DNA of 64,000 bases from Cohnella thailandensis (GCF_014212135.1 NZ_JACJVQ010000006.1:124001-188000), one strand, 5' to 3'; shown: positions 7,904-17,430, counted from the first letter of the stretch. The notes: generated from the sequence alone by a model not told the origin. A program made the numbers and translations.

Positions 7904-9274
7904 CTATTGTGGCAAACTCTCCAAATCCGTCTGCAATTTATTGCGCAATACATAAAGCATGATAGCACCCACAAAGAACGAGACGGCATCCGCAATGACG
8001 AGGGACCAAACAACCCCATGGAATCCGTTTATTTGATTGGCGATATAAAGCACAGGAATGAGAGTAATGCCCTGAATAATCGACATAATAAACGCGGCGG
8101 TTCCTTGCGCTGTCGCTTGGAAGATTCCTGTAAACAACGTAGTCATTCCCGTAATGAACAAGGATAGGAACGTTACATGCAGAATGTAGCTGCCCATCTC
8201 GATTAATAACGGGTCATTGGTGAAAATGCCAATCAAGTGATCCGAAATCACGTAGACGACAACACCGAACACAACTGCTAACGTCAAAATCACTTTGATC
8301 GTGAATTGAATGGTATGCTTCATACGTACTTTATTTGCTGTAAAAGTGAAAGCAATTAATGGCACAACTCCCTCGCATAAACCCATTAGAATAACCTCAG
8401 GCATTTGCAATAAGCGGGATGAAATTCCGAATGCCGCTATTGCCTGTTCCCCATACTCGACCAGATAACGGTTAAATAGGAGTGACATTGCACCCAAAAA
8501 GACACTCATGATAAAGACGGGAACACCGACTTTAAATACATTACCTAGAATTTCTTTAGAAGCTTTAAACCATTTTATCGAAAATGTTAAGAATCGGCTC
8601 CTTTTCCCTATGTGGAATGTAAAAAATAGGCTCGCAACCAAAGTGGAAATGACAGTAGCCGCCGCCACACCTTTCACATCCCAATTGAAGACGAAGATAA
8701 CTAATGCATCGAGAATAATATTCACGACTACACTAAGAATCATACCGATCATCGATTTCATTGCCGAACCCTCTGCACGCACGATATTCTCCAGCGTGTT
8801 GAATAATATGATGATCGGTGAACCAATAATCATAAATGTGACATAATCCTTCGTAAAACCAAAGGAATCAGGAGTTGCTCCCAGTTTATTAACAATGAAA
8901 TCAACCAGTGGGAGTGCGACGGCAATCACGACAATGCCAAGCGCTAAACTGCTGTAAAAGGCGAAGGCGGACGCATGCCTAACATCATCATATCTTTTTT
9001 CGCCTAATAAGCGGGAAATGAATGCACTACTCCCGACGCCAATTAAGTTTCCTAGCGCCATAATGATTGAAAATAATGGCAAAGTTAGTGCAAGTGCAGT
9101 TAGCATGGGCGTACTGTTGAGCGTACCCAGGAAGTAGGCGTTCAGGAGCGAATAGATGACGCTCATCGACGTACCAAGCATCATCGGTATGGCGAAGTGC
9201 GCTACGGCTTTGGCAATTGGTGCTTTTTCAAAGTAGTGGAGATTGTTTGAGTTTTCCATCTTTCCTGTTTCCAT
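7904..9274 (-). CDS. MATE family multidrug efflux transporter
   Basis: This 456-residue, 12-helix membrane protein has the MATE layout of two six-helix halves: an N-half starting IAKAVAHFAIPMMLGTSMSV, with GVGSSAFISRLLGEKR in the first loop, and a C-half with FGISSRLLQMPEVILMGLCEG. MATE proteins export cationic drugs using Na+ or H+. A GTG at 9283 and ATGs at 9274 and 9259 are all possible starts; 9274 has GGTGA in place. It is divergent from a MarR gene at 9447 with a palindrome between, so it is probably repressed by that MarR. Confidence 0.88.
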   Translation of the reverse strand: METGKMENSNNLHYFEKAPIAKAVAHFAIPMMLGTSMSVIYSLLNAYFLGTLNSTPMLTALALTLPLFSIIMALGNLIGVGSSAFISRLLGEKRYDDVRHASAFAFYSSLALGIVVIAVALPLVDFIVNKLGATPDSFGFTKDYVTFMIIGSPIIILFNTLENIVRAEGSAMKSMIGMILSVVVNIILDALVIFVFNWDVKGVAAATVISTLVASLFFTFHIGKRSRFLTFSIKWFKASKEILGNVFKVGVPVFIMSVFLGAMSLLFNRYLVEYGEQAIAAFGISSRLLQMPEVILMGLCEGVVPLIAFTFTANKVRMKHTIQFTIKVILTLAVVFGVVVYVISDHLIGIFTNDPLLIEMGSYILHVTFLSLFITGMTTLFTGIFQATAQGTAAFIMSIIQGITLIPVLYIANQINGFHGVVWSLVIADAVSFFVGAIMLYVLRNKLQTDLESLPQ

Positions 9275-9373
9275 GTAGGTCACCGCTTTCTTATTTAATA
9301 GTCATTAAAATTTGCAAATGGAAAAGAAAGTTGTAATATAAGGGTGACTACCTTTATATTGTGGTCCGTAATA

Positions 9374-9387
9374 ATGAGGTACCTCAT
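9374..9387. promoter_or_regulatory. Palindrome ATGAGGTACCTCAT, probable MarR operator
   Basis: A perfect 14-bp palindrome sits midway in the MATE/MarR divergent gap. A second, weaker inverted repeat (AATATAAGG / CCTTTATATT, about 9335-9360) lies nearby. Both would suit binding by the MarR at 9447. Confidence 0.6.
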
Positions 9388-9446
9388 CAATTGCGATTAT
9401 TAATGTATTACATACTTCTTTCTTTGTCAAGGGAGCGACTTTATTT

Positions 9447-9914
9447 ATGTCAAGTAAAGCAACTAGCCATAATCCAGCTGCTGATGTAGTGCAGCTCCTA
9501 TTGCATGCAGCCCGTCAAGTACGTCAGGAATTTGAAGTAGAGCTTGCCTCGTCAAATCAGCCGGTTCAACTTTCAGGACCACGAGGTTTTCTTCTTCTAA
9601 CAGTATGGGAAGCAGAGAAGATTCGAATGAACGAATTAGCCATTAAATTAGGATTAAAGGCAAGAACTATTACGGAACAAGTGGATTCCCTCGAACGTGA
9701 TGGCTTTATCAAACGAACTGCCGATCCGAATGACCGTCGTGCCACGTTGTTGATGCTTACCGAGGAAGCGCTTCGCCATATGCACCATCTAAAAGTTGTT
9801 CAAGAGCAAATATCGGAGAAATTGCTTAGAGAGTTTTCTGCAAAACAACGAATCGAATTAGTTGAATTACTATCCAAATTCATTAATGGAAAAGAAAATG
9901 AGTCTAATCGATAA
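9447..9914 (+). CDS. MarR family transcriptional regulator
   Basis: This 155-residue winged-helix protein has recognition helix MNELAIKLGLKARTITEQVD and wing FIKRTADPNDRRATLLMLTE, the canonical MarR DxRxxxxxLT pattern. ATG 9447 follows GGGAGCG. It is divergent from the MATE exporter and probably its repressor. Confidence 0.87.
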   Translation: MSSKATSHNPAADVVQLLLHAARQVRQEFEVELASSNQPVQLSGPRGFLLLTVWEAEKIRMNELAIKLGLKARTITEQVDSLERDGFIKRTADPNDRRATLLMLTEEALRHMHHLKVVQEQISEKLLREFSAKQRIELVELLSKFINGKENESNR

Positions 9915-10118
9915 CTGCTTCATTTGGTAAGCGGGTGTGTATGTCTAGGCTTTCCGAAGACGACTGCCATCTAAATGATGAACACGACGTGTCACAGTCA
10001 TTCGAAGGGCTGAACTAACGGGGGTTGAATCGTCAACATCAGTCCGCCGACTACTTCGGTAGCCTGATGTACATATACCACCGCCTGAATGACGTGCTTT
10101 TGAAGGGGGATAGAGTTC

Positions 10119-10910
10119 ATGAATCCGAACGTCAGCTCTTCCACATTGACTTACCATAAAAGTATCTTGCATGGTGTGGAAATCAAACGGTGCCGGCAAA
10201 CCTATCAAAGCTACAAGCCGCACGTGCACAACGAATTGTCCATCGGCTATATTGAGGAAGGCTCCACGCAGGTGGATTTTGAGAGAGAGACCATTCCTTT
10301 TAGGCAAGGCGACGGGATTGTCATTCCTCCGCTTGTGAGTCATTGCTGCTCCCCGACAGACATTCGTCAGTGGCGGTTTGTGATGCTCTATATTGACCCC
10401 CGCTATTACGAGAGCAGCTTGAGATTTGATCAAGTCATGAAGCTATACGGCGATCCCCTTCGGCAAGTAACGGATTTCATTCGGCTGCTGGAAACGGAAG
10501 AGGATAAAGATATTCTGGAAAGTCGATTGATTGAACTGTTGGCGGAGCTTGGGGAGCCCTTAACGGAGGACACCCATCCAAGCGATGAAGGCTATCAAGC
10601 GGAGCGGATCATGGAAATACGGAATTGGCTGGTTAATCGGTTTCAAGAGAATTGGACGCTGGAGACGCTGGAGGATACCTTCGGTCTCAGCCGGTTTACC
10701 ATTATCCGCCAGTTTAAACGGAGATTTCATACCACGCCAAGGGCGTTCCAACTGCAGCTAAAAGTCGCTGCCTCCAAAAAGCTGCTCGCTGAAGGAGTCG
10801 AACCATTCGAGATCATAGAGCAGGTCGGATTTTATGACCAGGCCCATTTCATCAGGGAATTCAAGAAGATGACCGGGGTCACACCCAAGGGTTATCTGCA
10901 AAGCCTGTAG
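10119..10910 (+). CDS. AraC family regulator with N-terminal cupin
   Basis: This 263-residue protein has an AraC-type cupin sensor (KPHVHNELSIGYIEEGST and FRQGDGIVIPPLVSHCCSP, about residues 30-85). Two helix-turn-helix motifs at the C-terminus follow (TLETLEDTFGLSRFTIIRQF and PFEIIEQVGFYDQAHFIREF, ending FKKMTGVTPKGY). ATG 10119 follows AAGGGGGAT. It precedes the EamA permease gene in the same direction by 87 bases and is likely to control it, a common AraC/EamA pairing. Confidence 0.87.
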   Translation: MNPNVSSSTLTYHKSILHGVEIKRCRQTYQSYKPHVHNELSIGYIEEGSTQVDFERETIPFRQGDGIVIPPLVSHCCSPTDIRQWRFVMLYIDPRYYESSLRFDQVMKLYGDPLRQVTDFIRLLETEEDKDILESRLIELLAELGEPLTEDTHPSDEGYQAERIMEIRNWLVNRFQENWTLETLEDTFGLSRFTIIRQFKRRFHTTPRAFQLQLKVAASKKLLAEGVEPFEIIEQVGFYDQAHFIREFKKMTGVTPKGYLQSL

Positions 10911-10997
10911 AAAGGGCATGTTCCGTCAATTTCATACAATACGGCCTCTTATGGTTCGGATACGATGGGAGTATTCTGGGTATAAGGGGTCTTTGAA

Positions 10998-11888
10998 TTG
11001 GATCGGTTGAGATTGACGCTTGTCATGGTCGTATGGGGAAGCATTGGGGTTTTTACGCGGCATATTGAGCTATCCCCTTTTGTGCTGGCTTTCTTAAGGG
11101 CAGTAATCGCCCTGCCGGTATTATTGGTATTTATAAGAAGGAGGCCGGCAGTCCAACGGATCTCGTTCCGCCAAACAAAGCCCTACCTGGTTTCTGGCGC
11201 ACTGATCGGATTAGCTTGGGCCGCCCTCTTCTACGGGTATCGAAATACGAATATCTCTACAGCGGTCATCATCTATAACATGTGCCCGGTGTATGTCATG
11301 CTGGCGGCCCCACTCGTCCTTAAAGAACGACTGACCCGACTGCGGGTGGGCATCGTTGGTATCTCGTTTATCGGATTATGCCTGGTTGTAGGTACGGGGG
11401 GGTTCGGCCCAGCCGGGTTTTCGTCTCAGGGGATGTGGGGCATGATTCTCAGTGGTGTGTCCGGCATGTTGTACGCGGCCATCGTGATCATCAATCGCAA
11501 GGCGGCCAATCAAGCGGATCATGCTATGGCTACATTCCTCCAAATGGGTGCGGCTAGCATGGTGCTATTGCCGTTCGTGCTGGCTGAAGGGGAATGGGGG
11601 CAGGTTCTGGCCGCGGATGGAACGGAGATCCTGTTGACATGCATTCTTGGAGTTGTCCATACGGGCCTGGCCTATAACCTATATTTCTCAACCTATCACC
11701 GTGTGTCGTCCATCGAGATTGCTTCTTACAGCTATTTGGAGCCGGTGTTTGGCATCATGTTCAGTGTCCTCTTGCTGGGAGAGACCTTAGCTGTGACGCA
11801 GCTGATCGGTGGTTTGATGATCCTGGGATCTACTTATTTGGGGGAGTGGATGCATTCGGTAAATCCTAACACAAGGGCGAGGGATTGA
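10998..11888 (+). CDS. EamA/DMT family transporter
   Basis: This 296-residue protein has ten predicted membrane helices in two EamA repeats (first repeat from MVVWGSIGVFTRHIELSPF, second from GMWGMILSGVSGMLYAAIV). EamA proteins export metabolites such as amino acids. The start is TTG 10998, eight bases after AAGGGGT. It follows the AraC gene and converges on the aldo-keto reductase. A piece of this gene, with the end of the reductase locus, recurs as a scar at 22823. Confidence 0.85.
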   Translation: MDRLRLTLVMVVWGSIGVFTRHIELSPFVLAFLRAVIALPVLLVFIRRRPAVQRISFRQTKPYLVSGALIGLAWAALFYGYRNTNISTAVIIYNMCPVYVMLAAPLVLKERLTRLRVGIVGISFIGLCLVVGTGGFGPAGFSSQGMWGMILSGVSGMLYAAIVIINRKAANQADHAMATFLQMGAASMVLLPFVLAEGEWGQVLAADGTEILLTCILGVVHTGLAYNLYFSTYHRVSSIEIASYSYLEPVFGIMFSVLLLGETLAVTQLIGGLMILGSTYLGEWMHSVNPNTRARD

Positions 11889-11896
11889 ATGGATGA

Positions 11897-11932
11897 GGCC
11901 CGATCAGCTTGTTTTAAGAGCTGATACGGGCC
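11897..11932. terminator. Hairpin between convergent EamA and aldo-keto reductase genes
   Basis: GGCCCGATCAGCT (11897-11909) pairs with AGCTGATACGGGCC (11919-11932) with one bulged base. It lies between convergent stop codons; no strong T tract is present. Confidence 0.5.
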
Positions 11933-11949
11933 GATACGGATTATAGCGA

Positions 11950-12900
11950 TTAAAGCATCGGCTGTTCCCATTCACCTTTGATTACTATTCCTGTCTCTTT
12001 CGCCGCTGCTTCAAGATCATGGATTTCCTGTGCTGTCAGCGTGATTTCAGCGGCTTTAGCAGCATCGGAAATTTGGGAAGTTCTCGTAACGCCGATGATC
12101 GGAACGGTTCCTTTCGCAATGGCCCAAGCGATGGCAACTTGTGCAGAAGTCGCCTTGTGCTTATTGCCGATTTCCTTCATAACATGGATCAAGCCTTCCA
12201 GTTGCGCAAGCACGTCTCCATTAAACGCCTCCCCTCTTCGGGTGCCGCTTGGGAGAGGATTTTGCGCATTGTATTTGTCGGTTAATGCGCCTTGTTCCAA
12301 CACCATATAGGAGAAGAACACCATGTTGTTTTCGTTGCAGTAATCCATAATTCCGGCTTCTTCGGACGAACGGTACAGTAAGCTGTAATGATTCTGTACA
12401 GCAGAGATTTTCAGCCCTTCTTCAGCCAGAATGCTTTGCGCTAGCTTGATTTCCTCCAGATTGTGGTTGGAGACGCCCGCATATTTTACTTTCCCGCTTT
12501 TCATGAGCGGAATCAGCTCGGGAGTCCATCTTCTGACATCAAGAGGATTATGGATCCAATAGATATCCATATGGTCCGCGCCGAGCCGATTCAGGCTGCT
12601 GTTCAAGCTGTCTTCGACAGGCCCGCCCATTCGCGGATTGAATTTCGTTGACAGCAGCACATCGTCGCGGCCTTTTGCAAACTCGCCAAGAATGCTTTCG
12701 GAGGCTCCCATTCCGTACACGGTCGCAGTGTCCCATAAGTTGAGTCCGGCTTTCAACGCCGAATCGAAAACCGGTCTTAAGTCTTCCGCGGTAAGATGAT
12801 TCCCGAAAACAGCATCCCCGCCGCCTTGACCGGTCCCCCATGACCAGGTACCAAGAGCGATCGAAGGAATCATTTCATTTTGCAATTTTACCTTTTTCAT
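11950..12900 (-). CDS. Aldo/keto reductase
   Basis: This 316-residue TIM-barrel NADPH-dependent reductase has the catalytic tetrad in view: Asp57 and Tyr62 (WDTATVYGMGASES), Lys86 (LLSTKFNP) and His117 (YWIHNP). The C-terminal NADPH-binding stretch is VPIIGVTRTSQISDA. ATG 12900 follows AAGGTG; an upstream in-frame GTG at 12912 lacks a site. It is downstream of the minus-strand AraC gene at 13010 and may be controlled by it. The substrate is unknown. Confidence 0.88.
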   Translation of the reverse strand: MKKVKLQNEMIPSIALGTWSWGTGQGGGDAVFGNHLTAEDLRPVFDSALKAGLNLWDTATVYGMGASESILGEFAKGRDDVLLSTKFNPRMGGPVEDSLNSSLNRLGADHMDIYWIHNPLDVRRWTPELIPLMKSGKVKYAGVSNHNLEEIKLAQSILAEEGLKISAVQNHYSLLYRSSEEAGIMDYCNENNMVFFSYMVLEQGALTDKYNAQNPLPSGTRRGEAFNGDVLAQLEGLIHVMKEIGNKHKATSAQVAIAWAIAKGTVPIIGVTRTSQISDAAKAAEITLTAQEIHDLEAAAKETGIVIKGEWEQPML

Positions 12901-13009
12901 TTGTTCCAACACCTTTTCATTTTTAATAATGCTGCGTTTACCGCATGAGCTAAGAATATCAAGGAGACGAATGAATTTCTTTGCCTACAAGCTCATTCTA
13001 TTTGTTTAT

Positions 13010-13942
13010 TTAGCTCATTTTGTTTCTAAACTCCGACGGCGGAAGTCCGAATCTTTCCTTGAATACTTTGGAGAAGTGAGCGATATTTTCGAATCCGGTC
13101 GAATAACAGACATCCGTAACCGATAACGCTGTTGCCGCTAACAGTTCCTTGGCTTTATCCAGCCTCCGATTGCGAACCCATTTGAGCGGGGGGGTGTTGT
13201 ATATGGCTTGAAAATCCCTTTTGAACGTAGCCAGGCTTCTGCCGGACAAATAGGCCAGGTCGTTAAGGGAAACGGGATTCAAGAAGTTCTCCTCCATGAT
13301 CATTGCGATGCTGCCTCTGTCCTTGCTCATGGGTTGCATCATTTGATGCAACAAACGATCGTTCGAATCGGCTAGGTGAAACAGCAATTCCATCAGCTTC
13401 ACGCGAACCAGACCGTCTTTGACTTCGTCAGGGTTCTCGAAATAGGGCTTTAACGACTCGATATAGCTTCCAATACGGGCATTGATCGGAAAGACGGTAA
13501 CCGGAACAACATCATTCACAGGATAAATCGGTTTTAAGCCGGCGAATTTGAGGAATTCCTCTACGATCTTCTCGTTCAGGAAAAACATCATATAGTCGAG
13601 GATGTAATCGGAATCGGGCTCGCCCGCTTTCTCGTATTCGACTCCGATCGATTTATGAATAAACATCATTTCGTTGCTCCGCATCGTATATTGTTGATCA
13701 CCGAAGCGAACGGTATAGACACCCGACTTGATGAATAGCAGAAGATGATCCTGCAAAAAAAAAGCTCCTTTTCTGCCTTGCGTGTAAAAAGAGAATTCGA
13801 TAACGGACATTCCATCCAGCTTCAAGCTCCCATTATGATTCGGAGACTTTACCAGTTCATATGGCGCCTTGACCATTTTGCTTGATCTCATCGTCATAGA
13901 CGTTCCCGCCTTACTCGTTCCTGCGATTGCGCTAGTTTCCAT
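13010..13942 (-). CDS. AraC family transcriptional regulator
   Basis: This 310-residue protein has an ExsA-like N-terminal sensing domain (GRKGAFFLQDHLLLFIKSGV, YTMRSNEMMFIHKSIGVEYE) and a C-terminal AraC DNA-binding domain (SLNDLAYLSGRSLATFKRDF and VTDVCYSTGFENIAHFSKVF). The start is ATG 13942 after AAGGGGTGAT; an upstream extension of the frame has no site. It probably activates the aldo-keto reductase just downstream on the same strand. Confidence 0.85.
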   Translation of the reverse strand: METSAIAGTSKAGTSMTMRSSKMVKAPYELVKSPNHNGSLKLDGMSVIEFSFYTQGRKGAFFLQDHLLLFIKSGVYTVRFGDQQYTMRSNEMMFIHKSIGVEYEKAGEPDSDYILDYMMFFLNEKIVEEFLKFAGLKPIYPVNDVVPVTVFPINARIGSYIESLKPYFENPDEVKDGLVRVKLMELLFHLADSNDRLLHQMMQPMSKDRGSIAMIMEENFLNPVSLNDLAYLSGRSLATFKRDFQAIYNTPPLKWVRNRRLDKAKELLAATALSVTDVCYSTGFENIAHFSKVFKERFGLPPSEFRNKMS

Positions 13943-14169
13943 TTCAGTATCACCCCTTCGGTTATGCCAGCCTGAGCTTCCCTTTAATAAACGTTTCAAC
14001 ACATATACTTTCAGTATAACTGGAAACCGGCGAGCATACTTTGCTGAGAAGCTCAAACGACTTGTTCATTTAGCTCTTACAAGTTTTTACCGGAAGGTGC
14101 TTAAGCGGATTAGGCTTTTTAGGTGTGACTCTGCAGTTAGCAGGAGATTGCGGCCATTCACGTTCAAGC

Positions 14170-14763
14170 TCATCCGGTGGCTTGCTCCCCAAAAGAGCCT
14201 AAATTAACCGTTACAACCTCGACAACCTCTTCCACCATCGACTCCAGCGTGCGGGCTTGAATCTCCCTGCTCCACTGCAGGGCTGACCCGAATATGCCCC
14301 AACTGACCACAAGAGCCTTAGCTTCCAGCTTTTCTTGCGGGCCGCTCTGTTTAGGCTCCGATTTAAGCCATTGGAGCAGGAGACGATACAATTCCTTTTG
14401 CATGGCGTTCTCCAGCAGCGGCTCAAATTGCTTGTCTCCCGGCGAGAGGTACTGTCGAAATCGTACTAGAAATTGAAAGACGGTCTGAACAAGGACATAC
14501 AGATTGTCCGGACTGAAGGCAGCATCTTCCGGCAGTCTTTTTCGGAGAATGAGTTGGAACTTCTCTGTCATCCAATAAGCGAGAAAAGCGAATTTGTCTT
14601 CAAAATGGGCATAGAAGGTTGCGCGGTTGACGACCGCTCGATTCGCAATGTCATGAACAGAAATGGAATAGATGTTCCTCTTTTCGTCGAGCAGATCGTT
14701 AAAGGCTTGAATAAACAACTGGCGGGTTCTCTTTACACGGGGGTCGCTGGGATTTACCGGCAT
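14170..14763 (-). CDS. TetR family transcriptional regulator
   Basis: This 197-residue protein has a TetR helix-turn-helix (ISVHDIANRAVVNRATFYAH then FEDKFAFL) and a TetR C-terminal domain of the YxdR/DhaS-like class (QYLSPGDKQFEPLLENAM). ATG 14763 is chosen over an upstream in-frame TTG; the ribosome site is weak (GAAAGCG). It is divergent from the NmrA-type reductase at 14952 and is the likely repressor of that gene. Confidence 0.83.
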   Translation of the reverse strand: MPVNPSDPRVKRTRQLFIQAFNDLLDEKRNIYSISVHDIANRAVVNRATFYAHFEDKFAFLAYWMTEKFQLILRKRLPEDAAFSPDNLYVLVQTVFQFLVRFRQYLSPGDKQFEPLLENAMQKELYRLLLQWLKSEPKQSGPQEKLEAKALVVSWGIFGSALQWSREIQARTLESMVEEVVEVVTVNLGSFGEQATG

Positions 14764-14951
14764 GCTAAAACCACGCTTTCTTCGGATCTTAAAAACAAAC
14801 AAAACGGCGATTGTGTCGGGAACTCAACGAAACCGGCCTTTTGTTGATTGTTGACCGGGCTCCAACCCTTTATCTTTTGCTTATGCGATATATGGTTACA
14901 CAAATCCGTATAGTAAGCAAACTTTTACAAAGAAGAAAGGGTGAGAGTAAC

Positions 14952-15809
14952 ATGATTATCGTTACTGGAGCGAATGGGAAGTTAGGCAGGGGCGTGGTCG
15001 AGCAGCTGCTTAAGCTCATCCCGGCTGAGCAGATTGGCGTCAGTGTTCGGGATGTGAGCCAGGCGCAGGACTTAAAGGAGCGCGGCGTACGTGTTCGACA
15101 TGGCGATTTCATTGAGCCGGAGAGCTTGCTGCATGCTTTTGAAGGCGCGTCGCAGGTTCTCCTTGTTTCAACCGGCATTTTGGGAGATGCGGGGATCCGC
15201 CAGCACCAAACCGCGATTGACACGGCAAGGAAATCCGGCGCCGGACGGGTGCTGTACACGAGTCATATGGGCTCATCTTCGACGTCGTATTTTCCGCCTA
15301 TGGTTCACCATGCAGCGACAGAGGATTTGCTTAAAGAGTCGGGTATGCGCCACACGTCTCTTCGCAACGGTTTTTACGCCTCCTCATTGGTTGGATTAAT
15401 CGGCGATGCCGTCAAAACGGGTGAATTGATCGTTCCCGAGGACGGTCCGATTGCCTGGACAACGCACTCGGATTTGGCCGAAGCTACTGCAGTGATTTTA
15501 ACCGAGAAGAACTGGGATGGACCATCCCCGAATCTAACGGCCTCTGAAGCGATTGACATGGAGGGGGTTGCGGCGATGGTATCGGATATCGTCGGCCGGC
15601 CTATCTACCGGAAAGTCGTAACGGACGAAGCGTATCGGGCGTATCTGACTACACAAGGGTTTCCGGAAGTGCGCATTGCAATCACCTTGGGTATATTCCG
15701 TGCCAGCCGCAACGGGGACTTCGCGCAAACGAATAACGCTTTAGCTGACCTGATCGGCCGACCTCCGATGAAGCTAAGAGACTTTCTAAAAGAATCTTTA
15801 CCTGTATAG
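14952..15809 (+). CDS. NmrA-like NAD(P)H:quinone oxidoreductase (QorB type)
   Basis: This 285-residue extended-SDR protein opens with an NADPH motif MIIVTGANGKLGRG, and lacks the YxxxK pair of classical SDRs. The body matches QOR2/YtfG-type quinone reductases (HQTAIDTARKSGAGRVLYTS, LRNGFYASS). ATG 14952 follows GAAAGGGTGAGAG; the upstream frame extension is not supported. It is divergent from the TetR at 14763. It probably reduces quinones or similar electrophiles in the cytosol. Confidence 0.83.
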   Translation: MIIVTGANGKLGRGVVEQLLKLIPAEQIGVSVRDVSQAQDLKERGVRVRHGDFIEPESLLHAFEGASQVLLVSTGILGDAGIRQHQTAIDTARKSGAGRVLYTSHMGSSSTSYFPPMVHHAATEDLLKESGMRHTSLRNGFYASSLVGLIGDAVKTGELIVPEDGPIAWTTHSDLAEATAVILTEKNWDGPSPNLTASEAIDMEGVAAMVSDIVGRPIYRKVVTDEAYRAYLTTQGFPEVRIAITLGIFRASRNGDFAQTNNALADLIGRPPMKLRDFLKESLPV

Positions 15810-15851
15810 GCGCGCTGTGAATGCTGTTTTAGGTTAATACTTGTCAAGAAA

Positions 15852-15875
15852 GGGCCATCCCGCAAAGGATGGCCC
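15852..15875 (-). terminator. Hairpin with T tract on the minus strand
   Basis: GGGCCATCC-CGCAAA-GGATGGCCC has its T tract only when read leftward. It lies between two rightward genes, so it would stop antisense transcripts entering the quinone reductase gene rather than terminate that gene. Confidence 0.5.
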
Positions 15876-15913
15876 AAAAACTTACGGCGAAAAATTTATA
15901 AGAAATTCGGGTG

Positions 15914-15966
15914 TTGACATTAAATGGTTGATCGGATATATTTGTTACATACCAACCGTATGTATG
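15914..15966 (+). promoter_or_regulatory. TetR promoter with overlapping CATACC-type operator
   Basis: TTGACA (15914-15919), a 17-base spacer and TATATT (15937-15942) form a near-consensus promoter. Immediately downstream is CATACCAACCGTATGTATG (15948-15966), which also contains TACATAC-N5-GTATGTA. It is placed over the expected transcription start and matches the second site at 16679 in 15 of 19 positions. Confidence 0.8.
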
Positions 15967-15979
15967 AAAGGAGAAGCAA

Positions 15980-16645
15980 ATGGCAAGAAATAAATATCCT
16001 GAAGAAACAATCAACCAAATCCTAACCGTAGCTCTTAACCTGTTCATTCAAAAAGGATACGAGCAGACTTCCATTCAGGATATCATCAACGAGTTGGGCG
16101 GGCTGACGAAAGGGGCCATTTACCATCACTTCAAGTCGAAAGAGGAGATCATGCTGGCCGTCACCGACCAGTTGTTCAAAGGCGTTGACGAGATGCTGTC
16201 CGGTGTCCGGGACGACAACGGGCTGAACGGCCTGGAAAAACTTCGCAAGATTTCCCGCGTCGCTCTCGACAATCCCGCCCAGAACGAAATGGCATCGGCG
16301 GCGCCGAACCTCTTACGCAATCCGAAGCTGTTGGCGGCACAGATTGAGAACATCATCGAGAAGGCCGTACCCATCTACATCCAACCCATCATCGAACAGG
16401 GGGTGCGAGACGGCTCGATCCGAACCGACTATCCAAGGGAGCTAAGCGAAGTGTTGATGGTTCTCACCAACATTTGGCTAAACCCTGGGGTCATCCCAGC
16501 TTCGCCCGAGGTCGTGTTGCGCAAGTTAAGGCTATTCGATGAAATATTGAAAGGCCTGGGGCTTGACCTGTTCGATGAACAAATGTTTCAACGCTACGAG
16601 GGATGGCTTCGCTTGTCAACTAGAGAAGTCCGTATAGAAAACTAA
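15980..16645 (+). CDS. TetR family transcriptional regulator of pentapeptide/ABC operon
   Basis: This 221-residue repressor has a clear helix-turn-helix (TSIQDIINELGGLTKGAIYH then HFKSKEEIMLAVTDQLFK). ATG 15980 follows AAGGAGAAG. It heads a rightward set: pentapeptide-repeat protein, ABC ATPase and ABC permease. Near-identical operator sequences lie over its own promoter and ahead of the pentapeptide gene, so it probably controls itself and the transporter. The ligand is presumably the exported drug. Confidence 0.87.
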   Translation: MARNKYPEETINQILTVALNLFIQKGYEQTSIQDIINELGGLTKGAIYHHFKSKEEIMLAVTDQLFKGVDEMLSGVRDDNGLNGLEKLRKISRVALDNPAQNEMASAAPNLLRNPKLLAAQIENIIEKAVPIYIQPIIEQGVRDGSIRTDYPRELSEVLMVLTNIWLNPGVIPASPEVVLRKLRLFDEILKGLGLDLFDEQMFQRYEGWLRLSTREVRIEN

Positions 16646-16646
16646 A

Positions 16647-16670
16647 CTGCCGAAAGGCAGCTTATTTTTA
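16647..16670 (+). terminator. Short terminator after TetR gene
   Basis: CTGCC-GAAA-GGCAG (16647-16660) is followed by CTTATTTTTA. The stem is only 5 bp, so read-through to the pentapeptide gene is possible. Confidence 0.5.
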
Positions 16671-16678
16671 AGCCTATA

Positions 16679-16697
16679 CATACCATCGGTTGGTATG
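16679..16697. promoter_or_regulatory. Second CATACC-type TetR operator
   Basis: CATACCA-TCGGT-TGGTATG is a 7-bp-arm palindrome ahead of the pentapeptide-repeat gene. It shares spacing and most bases with the site over the TetR promoter (15948-15966), which links the two transcription units. Confidence 0.78.
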
Positions 16698-16758
16698 AAT
16701 AGGTGATCCGAGTTCAAAGTGCACGTTAAAAAACTTATTTTGAGGAGATGTGAAGGTT

Positions 16759-17430
16759 ATGAATCAGAAAATGAACTCCCGCTCGCTGGAGCGGCAAGCC
16801 GTGACCAACTTAAGCGCAAGCAACCTGGCGGGCAGCGACCTTGGGGGCGTTACGGCCCATAAAGGACAGTTTAACGGCAGCGCGCTGCATGGTTCCGACT
16901 TTACCGGCGCGGATTTGACCGGCAGTTCGTTTAAGAACAGCGATGTACGCGATGCCGTTTTTGACGGCGCGAATCTAACGGATTGCAGCTTCTTGGCGCT
17001 TGACCTTTCGAATGCAAGCTTCAACAAGTCGATCCTTGTCCGCACCAACTTCAGCAGCGCGAATCTTAACGGAGCCAAATTCACGGGCGTAAGGCTGACC
17101 GACGTCACGTTAACGGCGACCGATCTGAAATCAACGAGATTTGAAGGCTGTTTATTCGACGGGGTCGACTTCAAGTACTCCGATCTGAGCGGGCAGCGTT
17201 TCGACGGACAGACGTTTATCGGCGTTAGGTTTGACCGAGCGGCATTGAGCAATGCTTCGTTCAAGGGAGCTACGTTAAAAAATGTTTCTTTCCACCCGGG
17301 GTTTACTTTGACTAAGAAGTACTATCGCTTGATCAAGACCATCCGCTTTGACGGCGCGACGATGGATAAACTGACCTATGCCGCGCTCAAAGGCATGGAA
17401 GCCGATTTGTCTAAAGTTACCGTCATTTAA
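16759..17430 (+). CDS. Pentapeptide repeat protein
   Basis: This 223-residue protein is built almost wholly of A(D/N)LXX-type pentapeptide repeats (for example FTGADLTGSSFKNSDVRDAV, SSANLNGAKFTGVRLTDVTL), which fold as a right-handed quadrilateral beta-helix. Some relatives mimic DNA and shield gyrase from quinolones; others accompany ABC exporters. Here it is the first gene before a DrrAB-type exporter, so an accessory resistance role is plausible but not shown. ATG 16759 is preferred; GTG 16750 and ATG 16771 are alternatives. The site is GAGGAG. Confidence 0.85.
   Translation: MNQKMNSRSLERQAVTNLSASNLAGSDLGGVTAHKGQFNGSALHGSDFTGADLTGSSFKNSDVRDAVFDGANLTDCSFLALDLSNASFNKSILVRTNFSSANLNGAKFTGVRLTDVTLTATDLKSTRFEGCLFDGVDFKYSDLSGQRFDGQTFIGVRFDRAALSNASFKGATLKNVSFHPGFTLTKKYYRLIKTIRFDGATMDKLTYAALKGMEADLSKVTVI

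Noticed and set aside
9945..10433. Minus-strand frame across the start of the AraC gene
   Set aside because: It overlaps the AraC cupin domain in antisense and has no ribosome site. The gap 9915-10118 itself shows nothing I can support.
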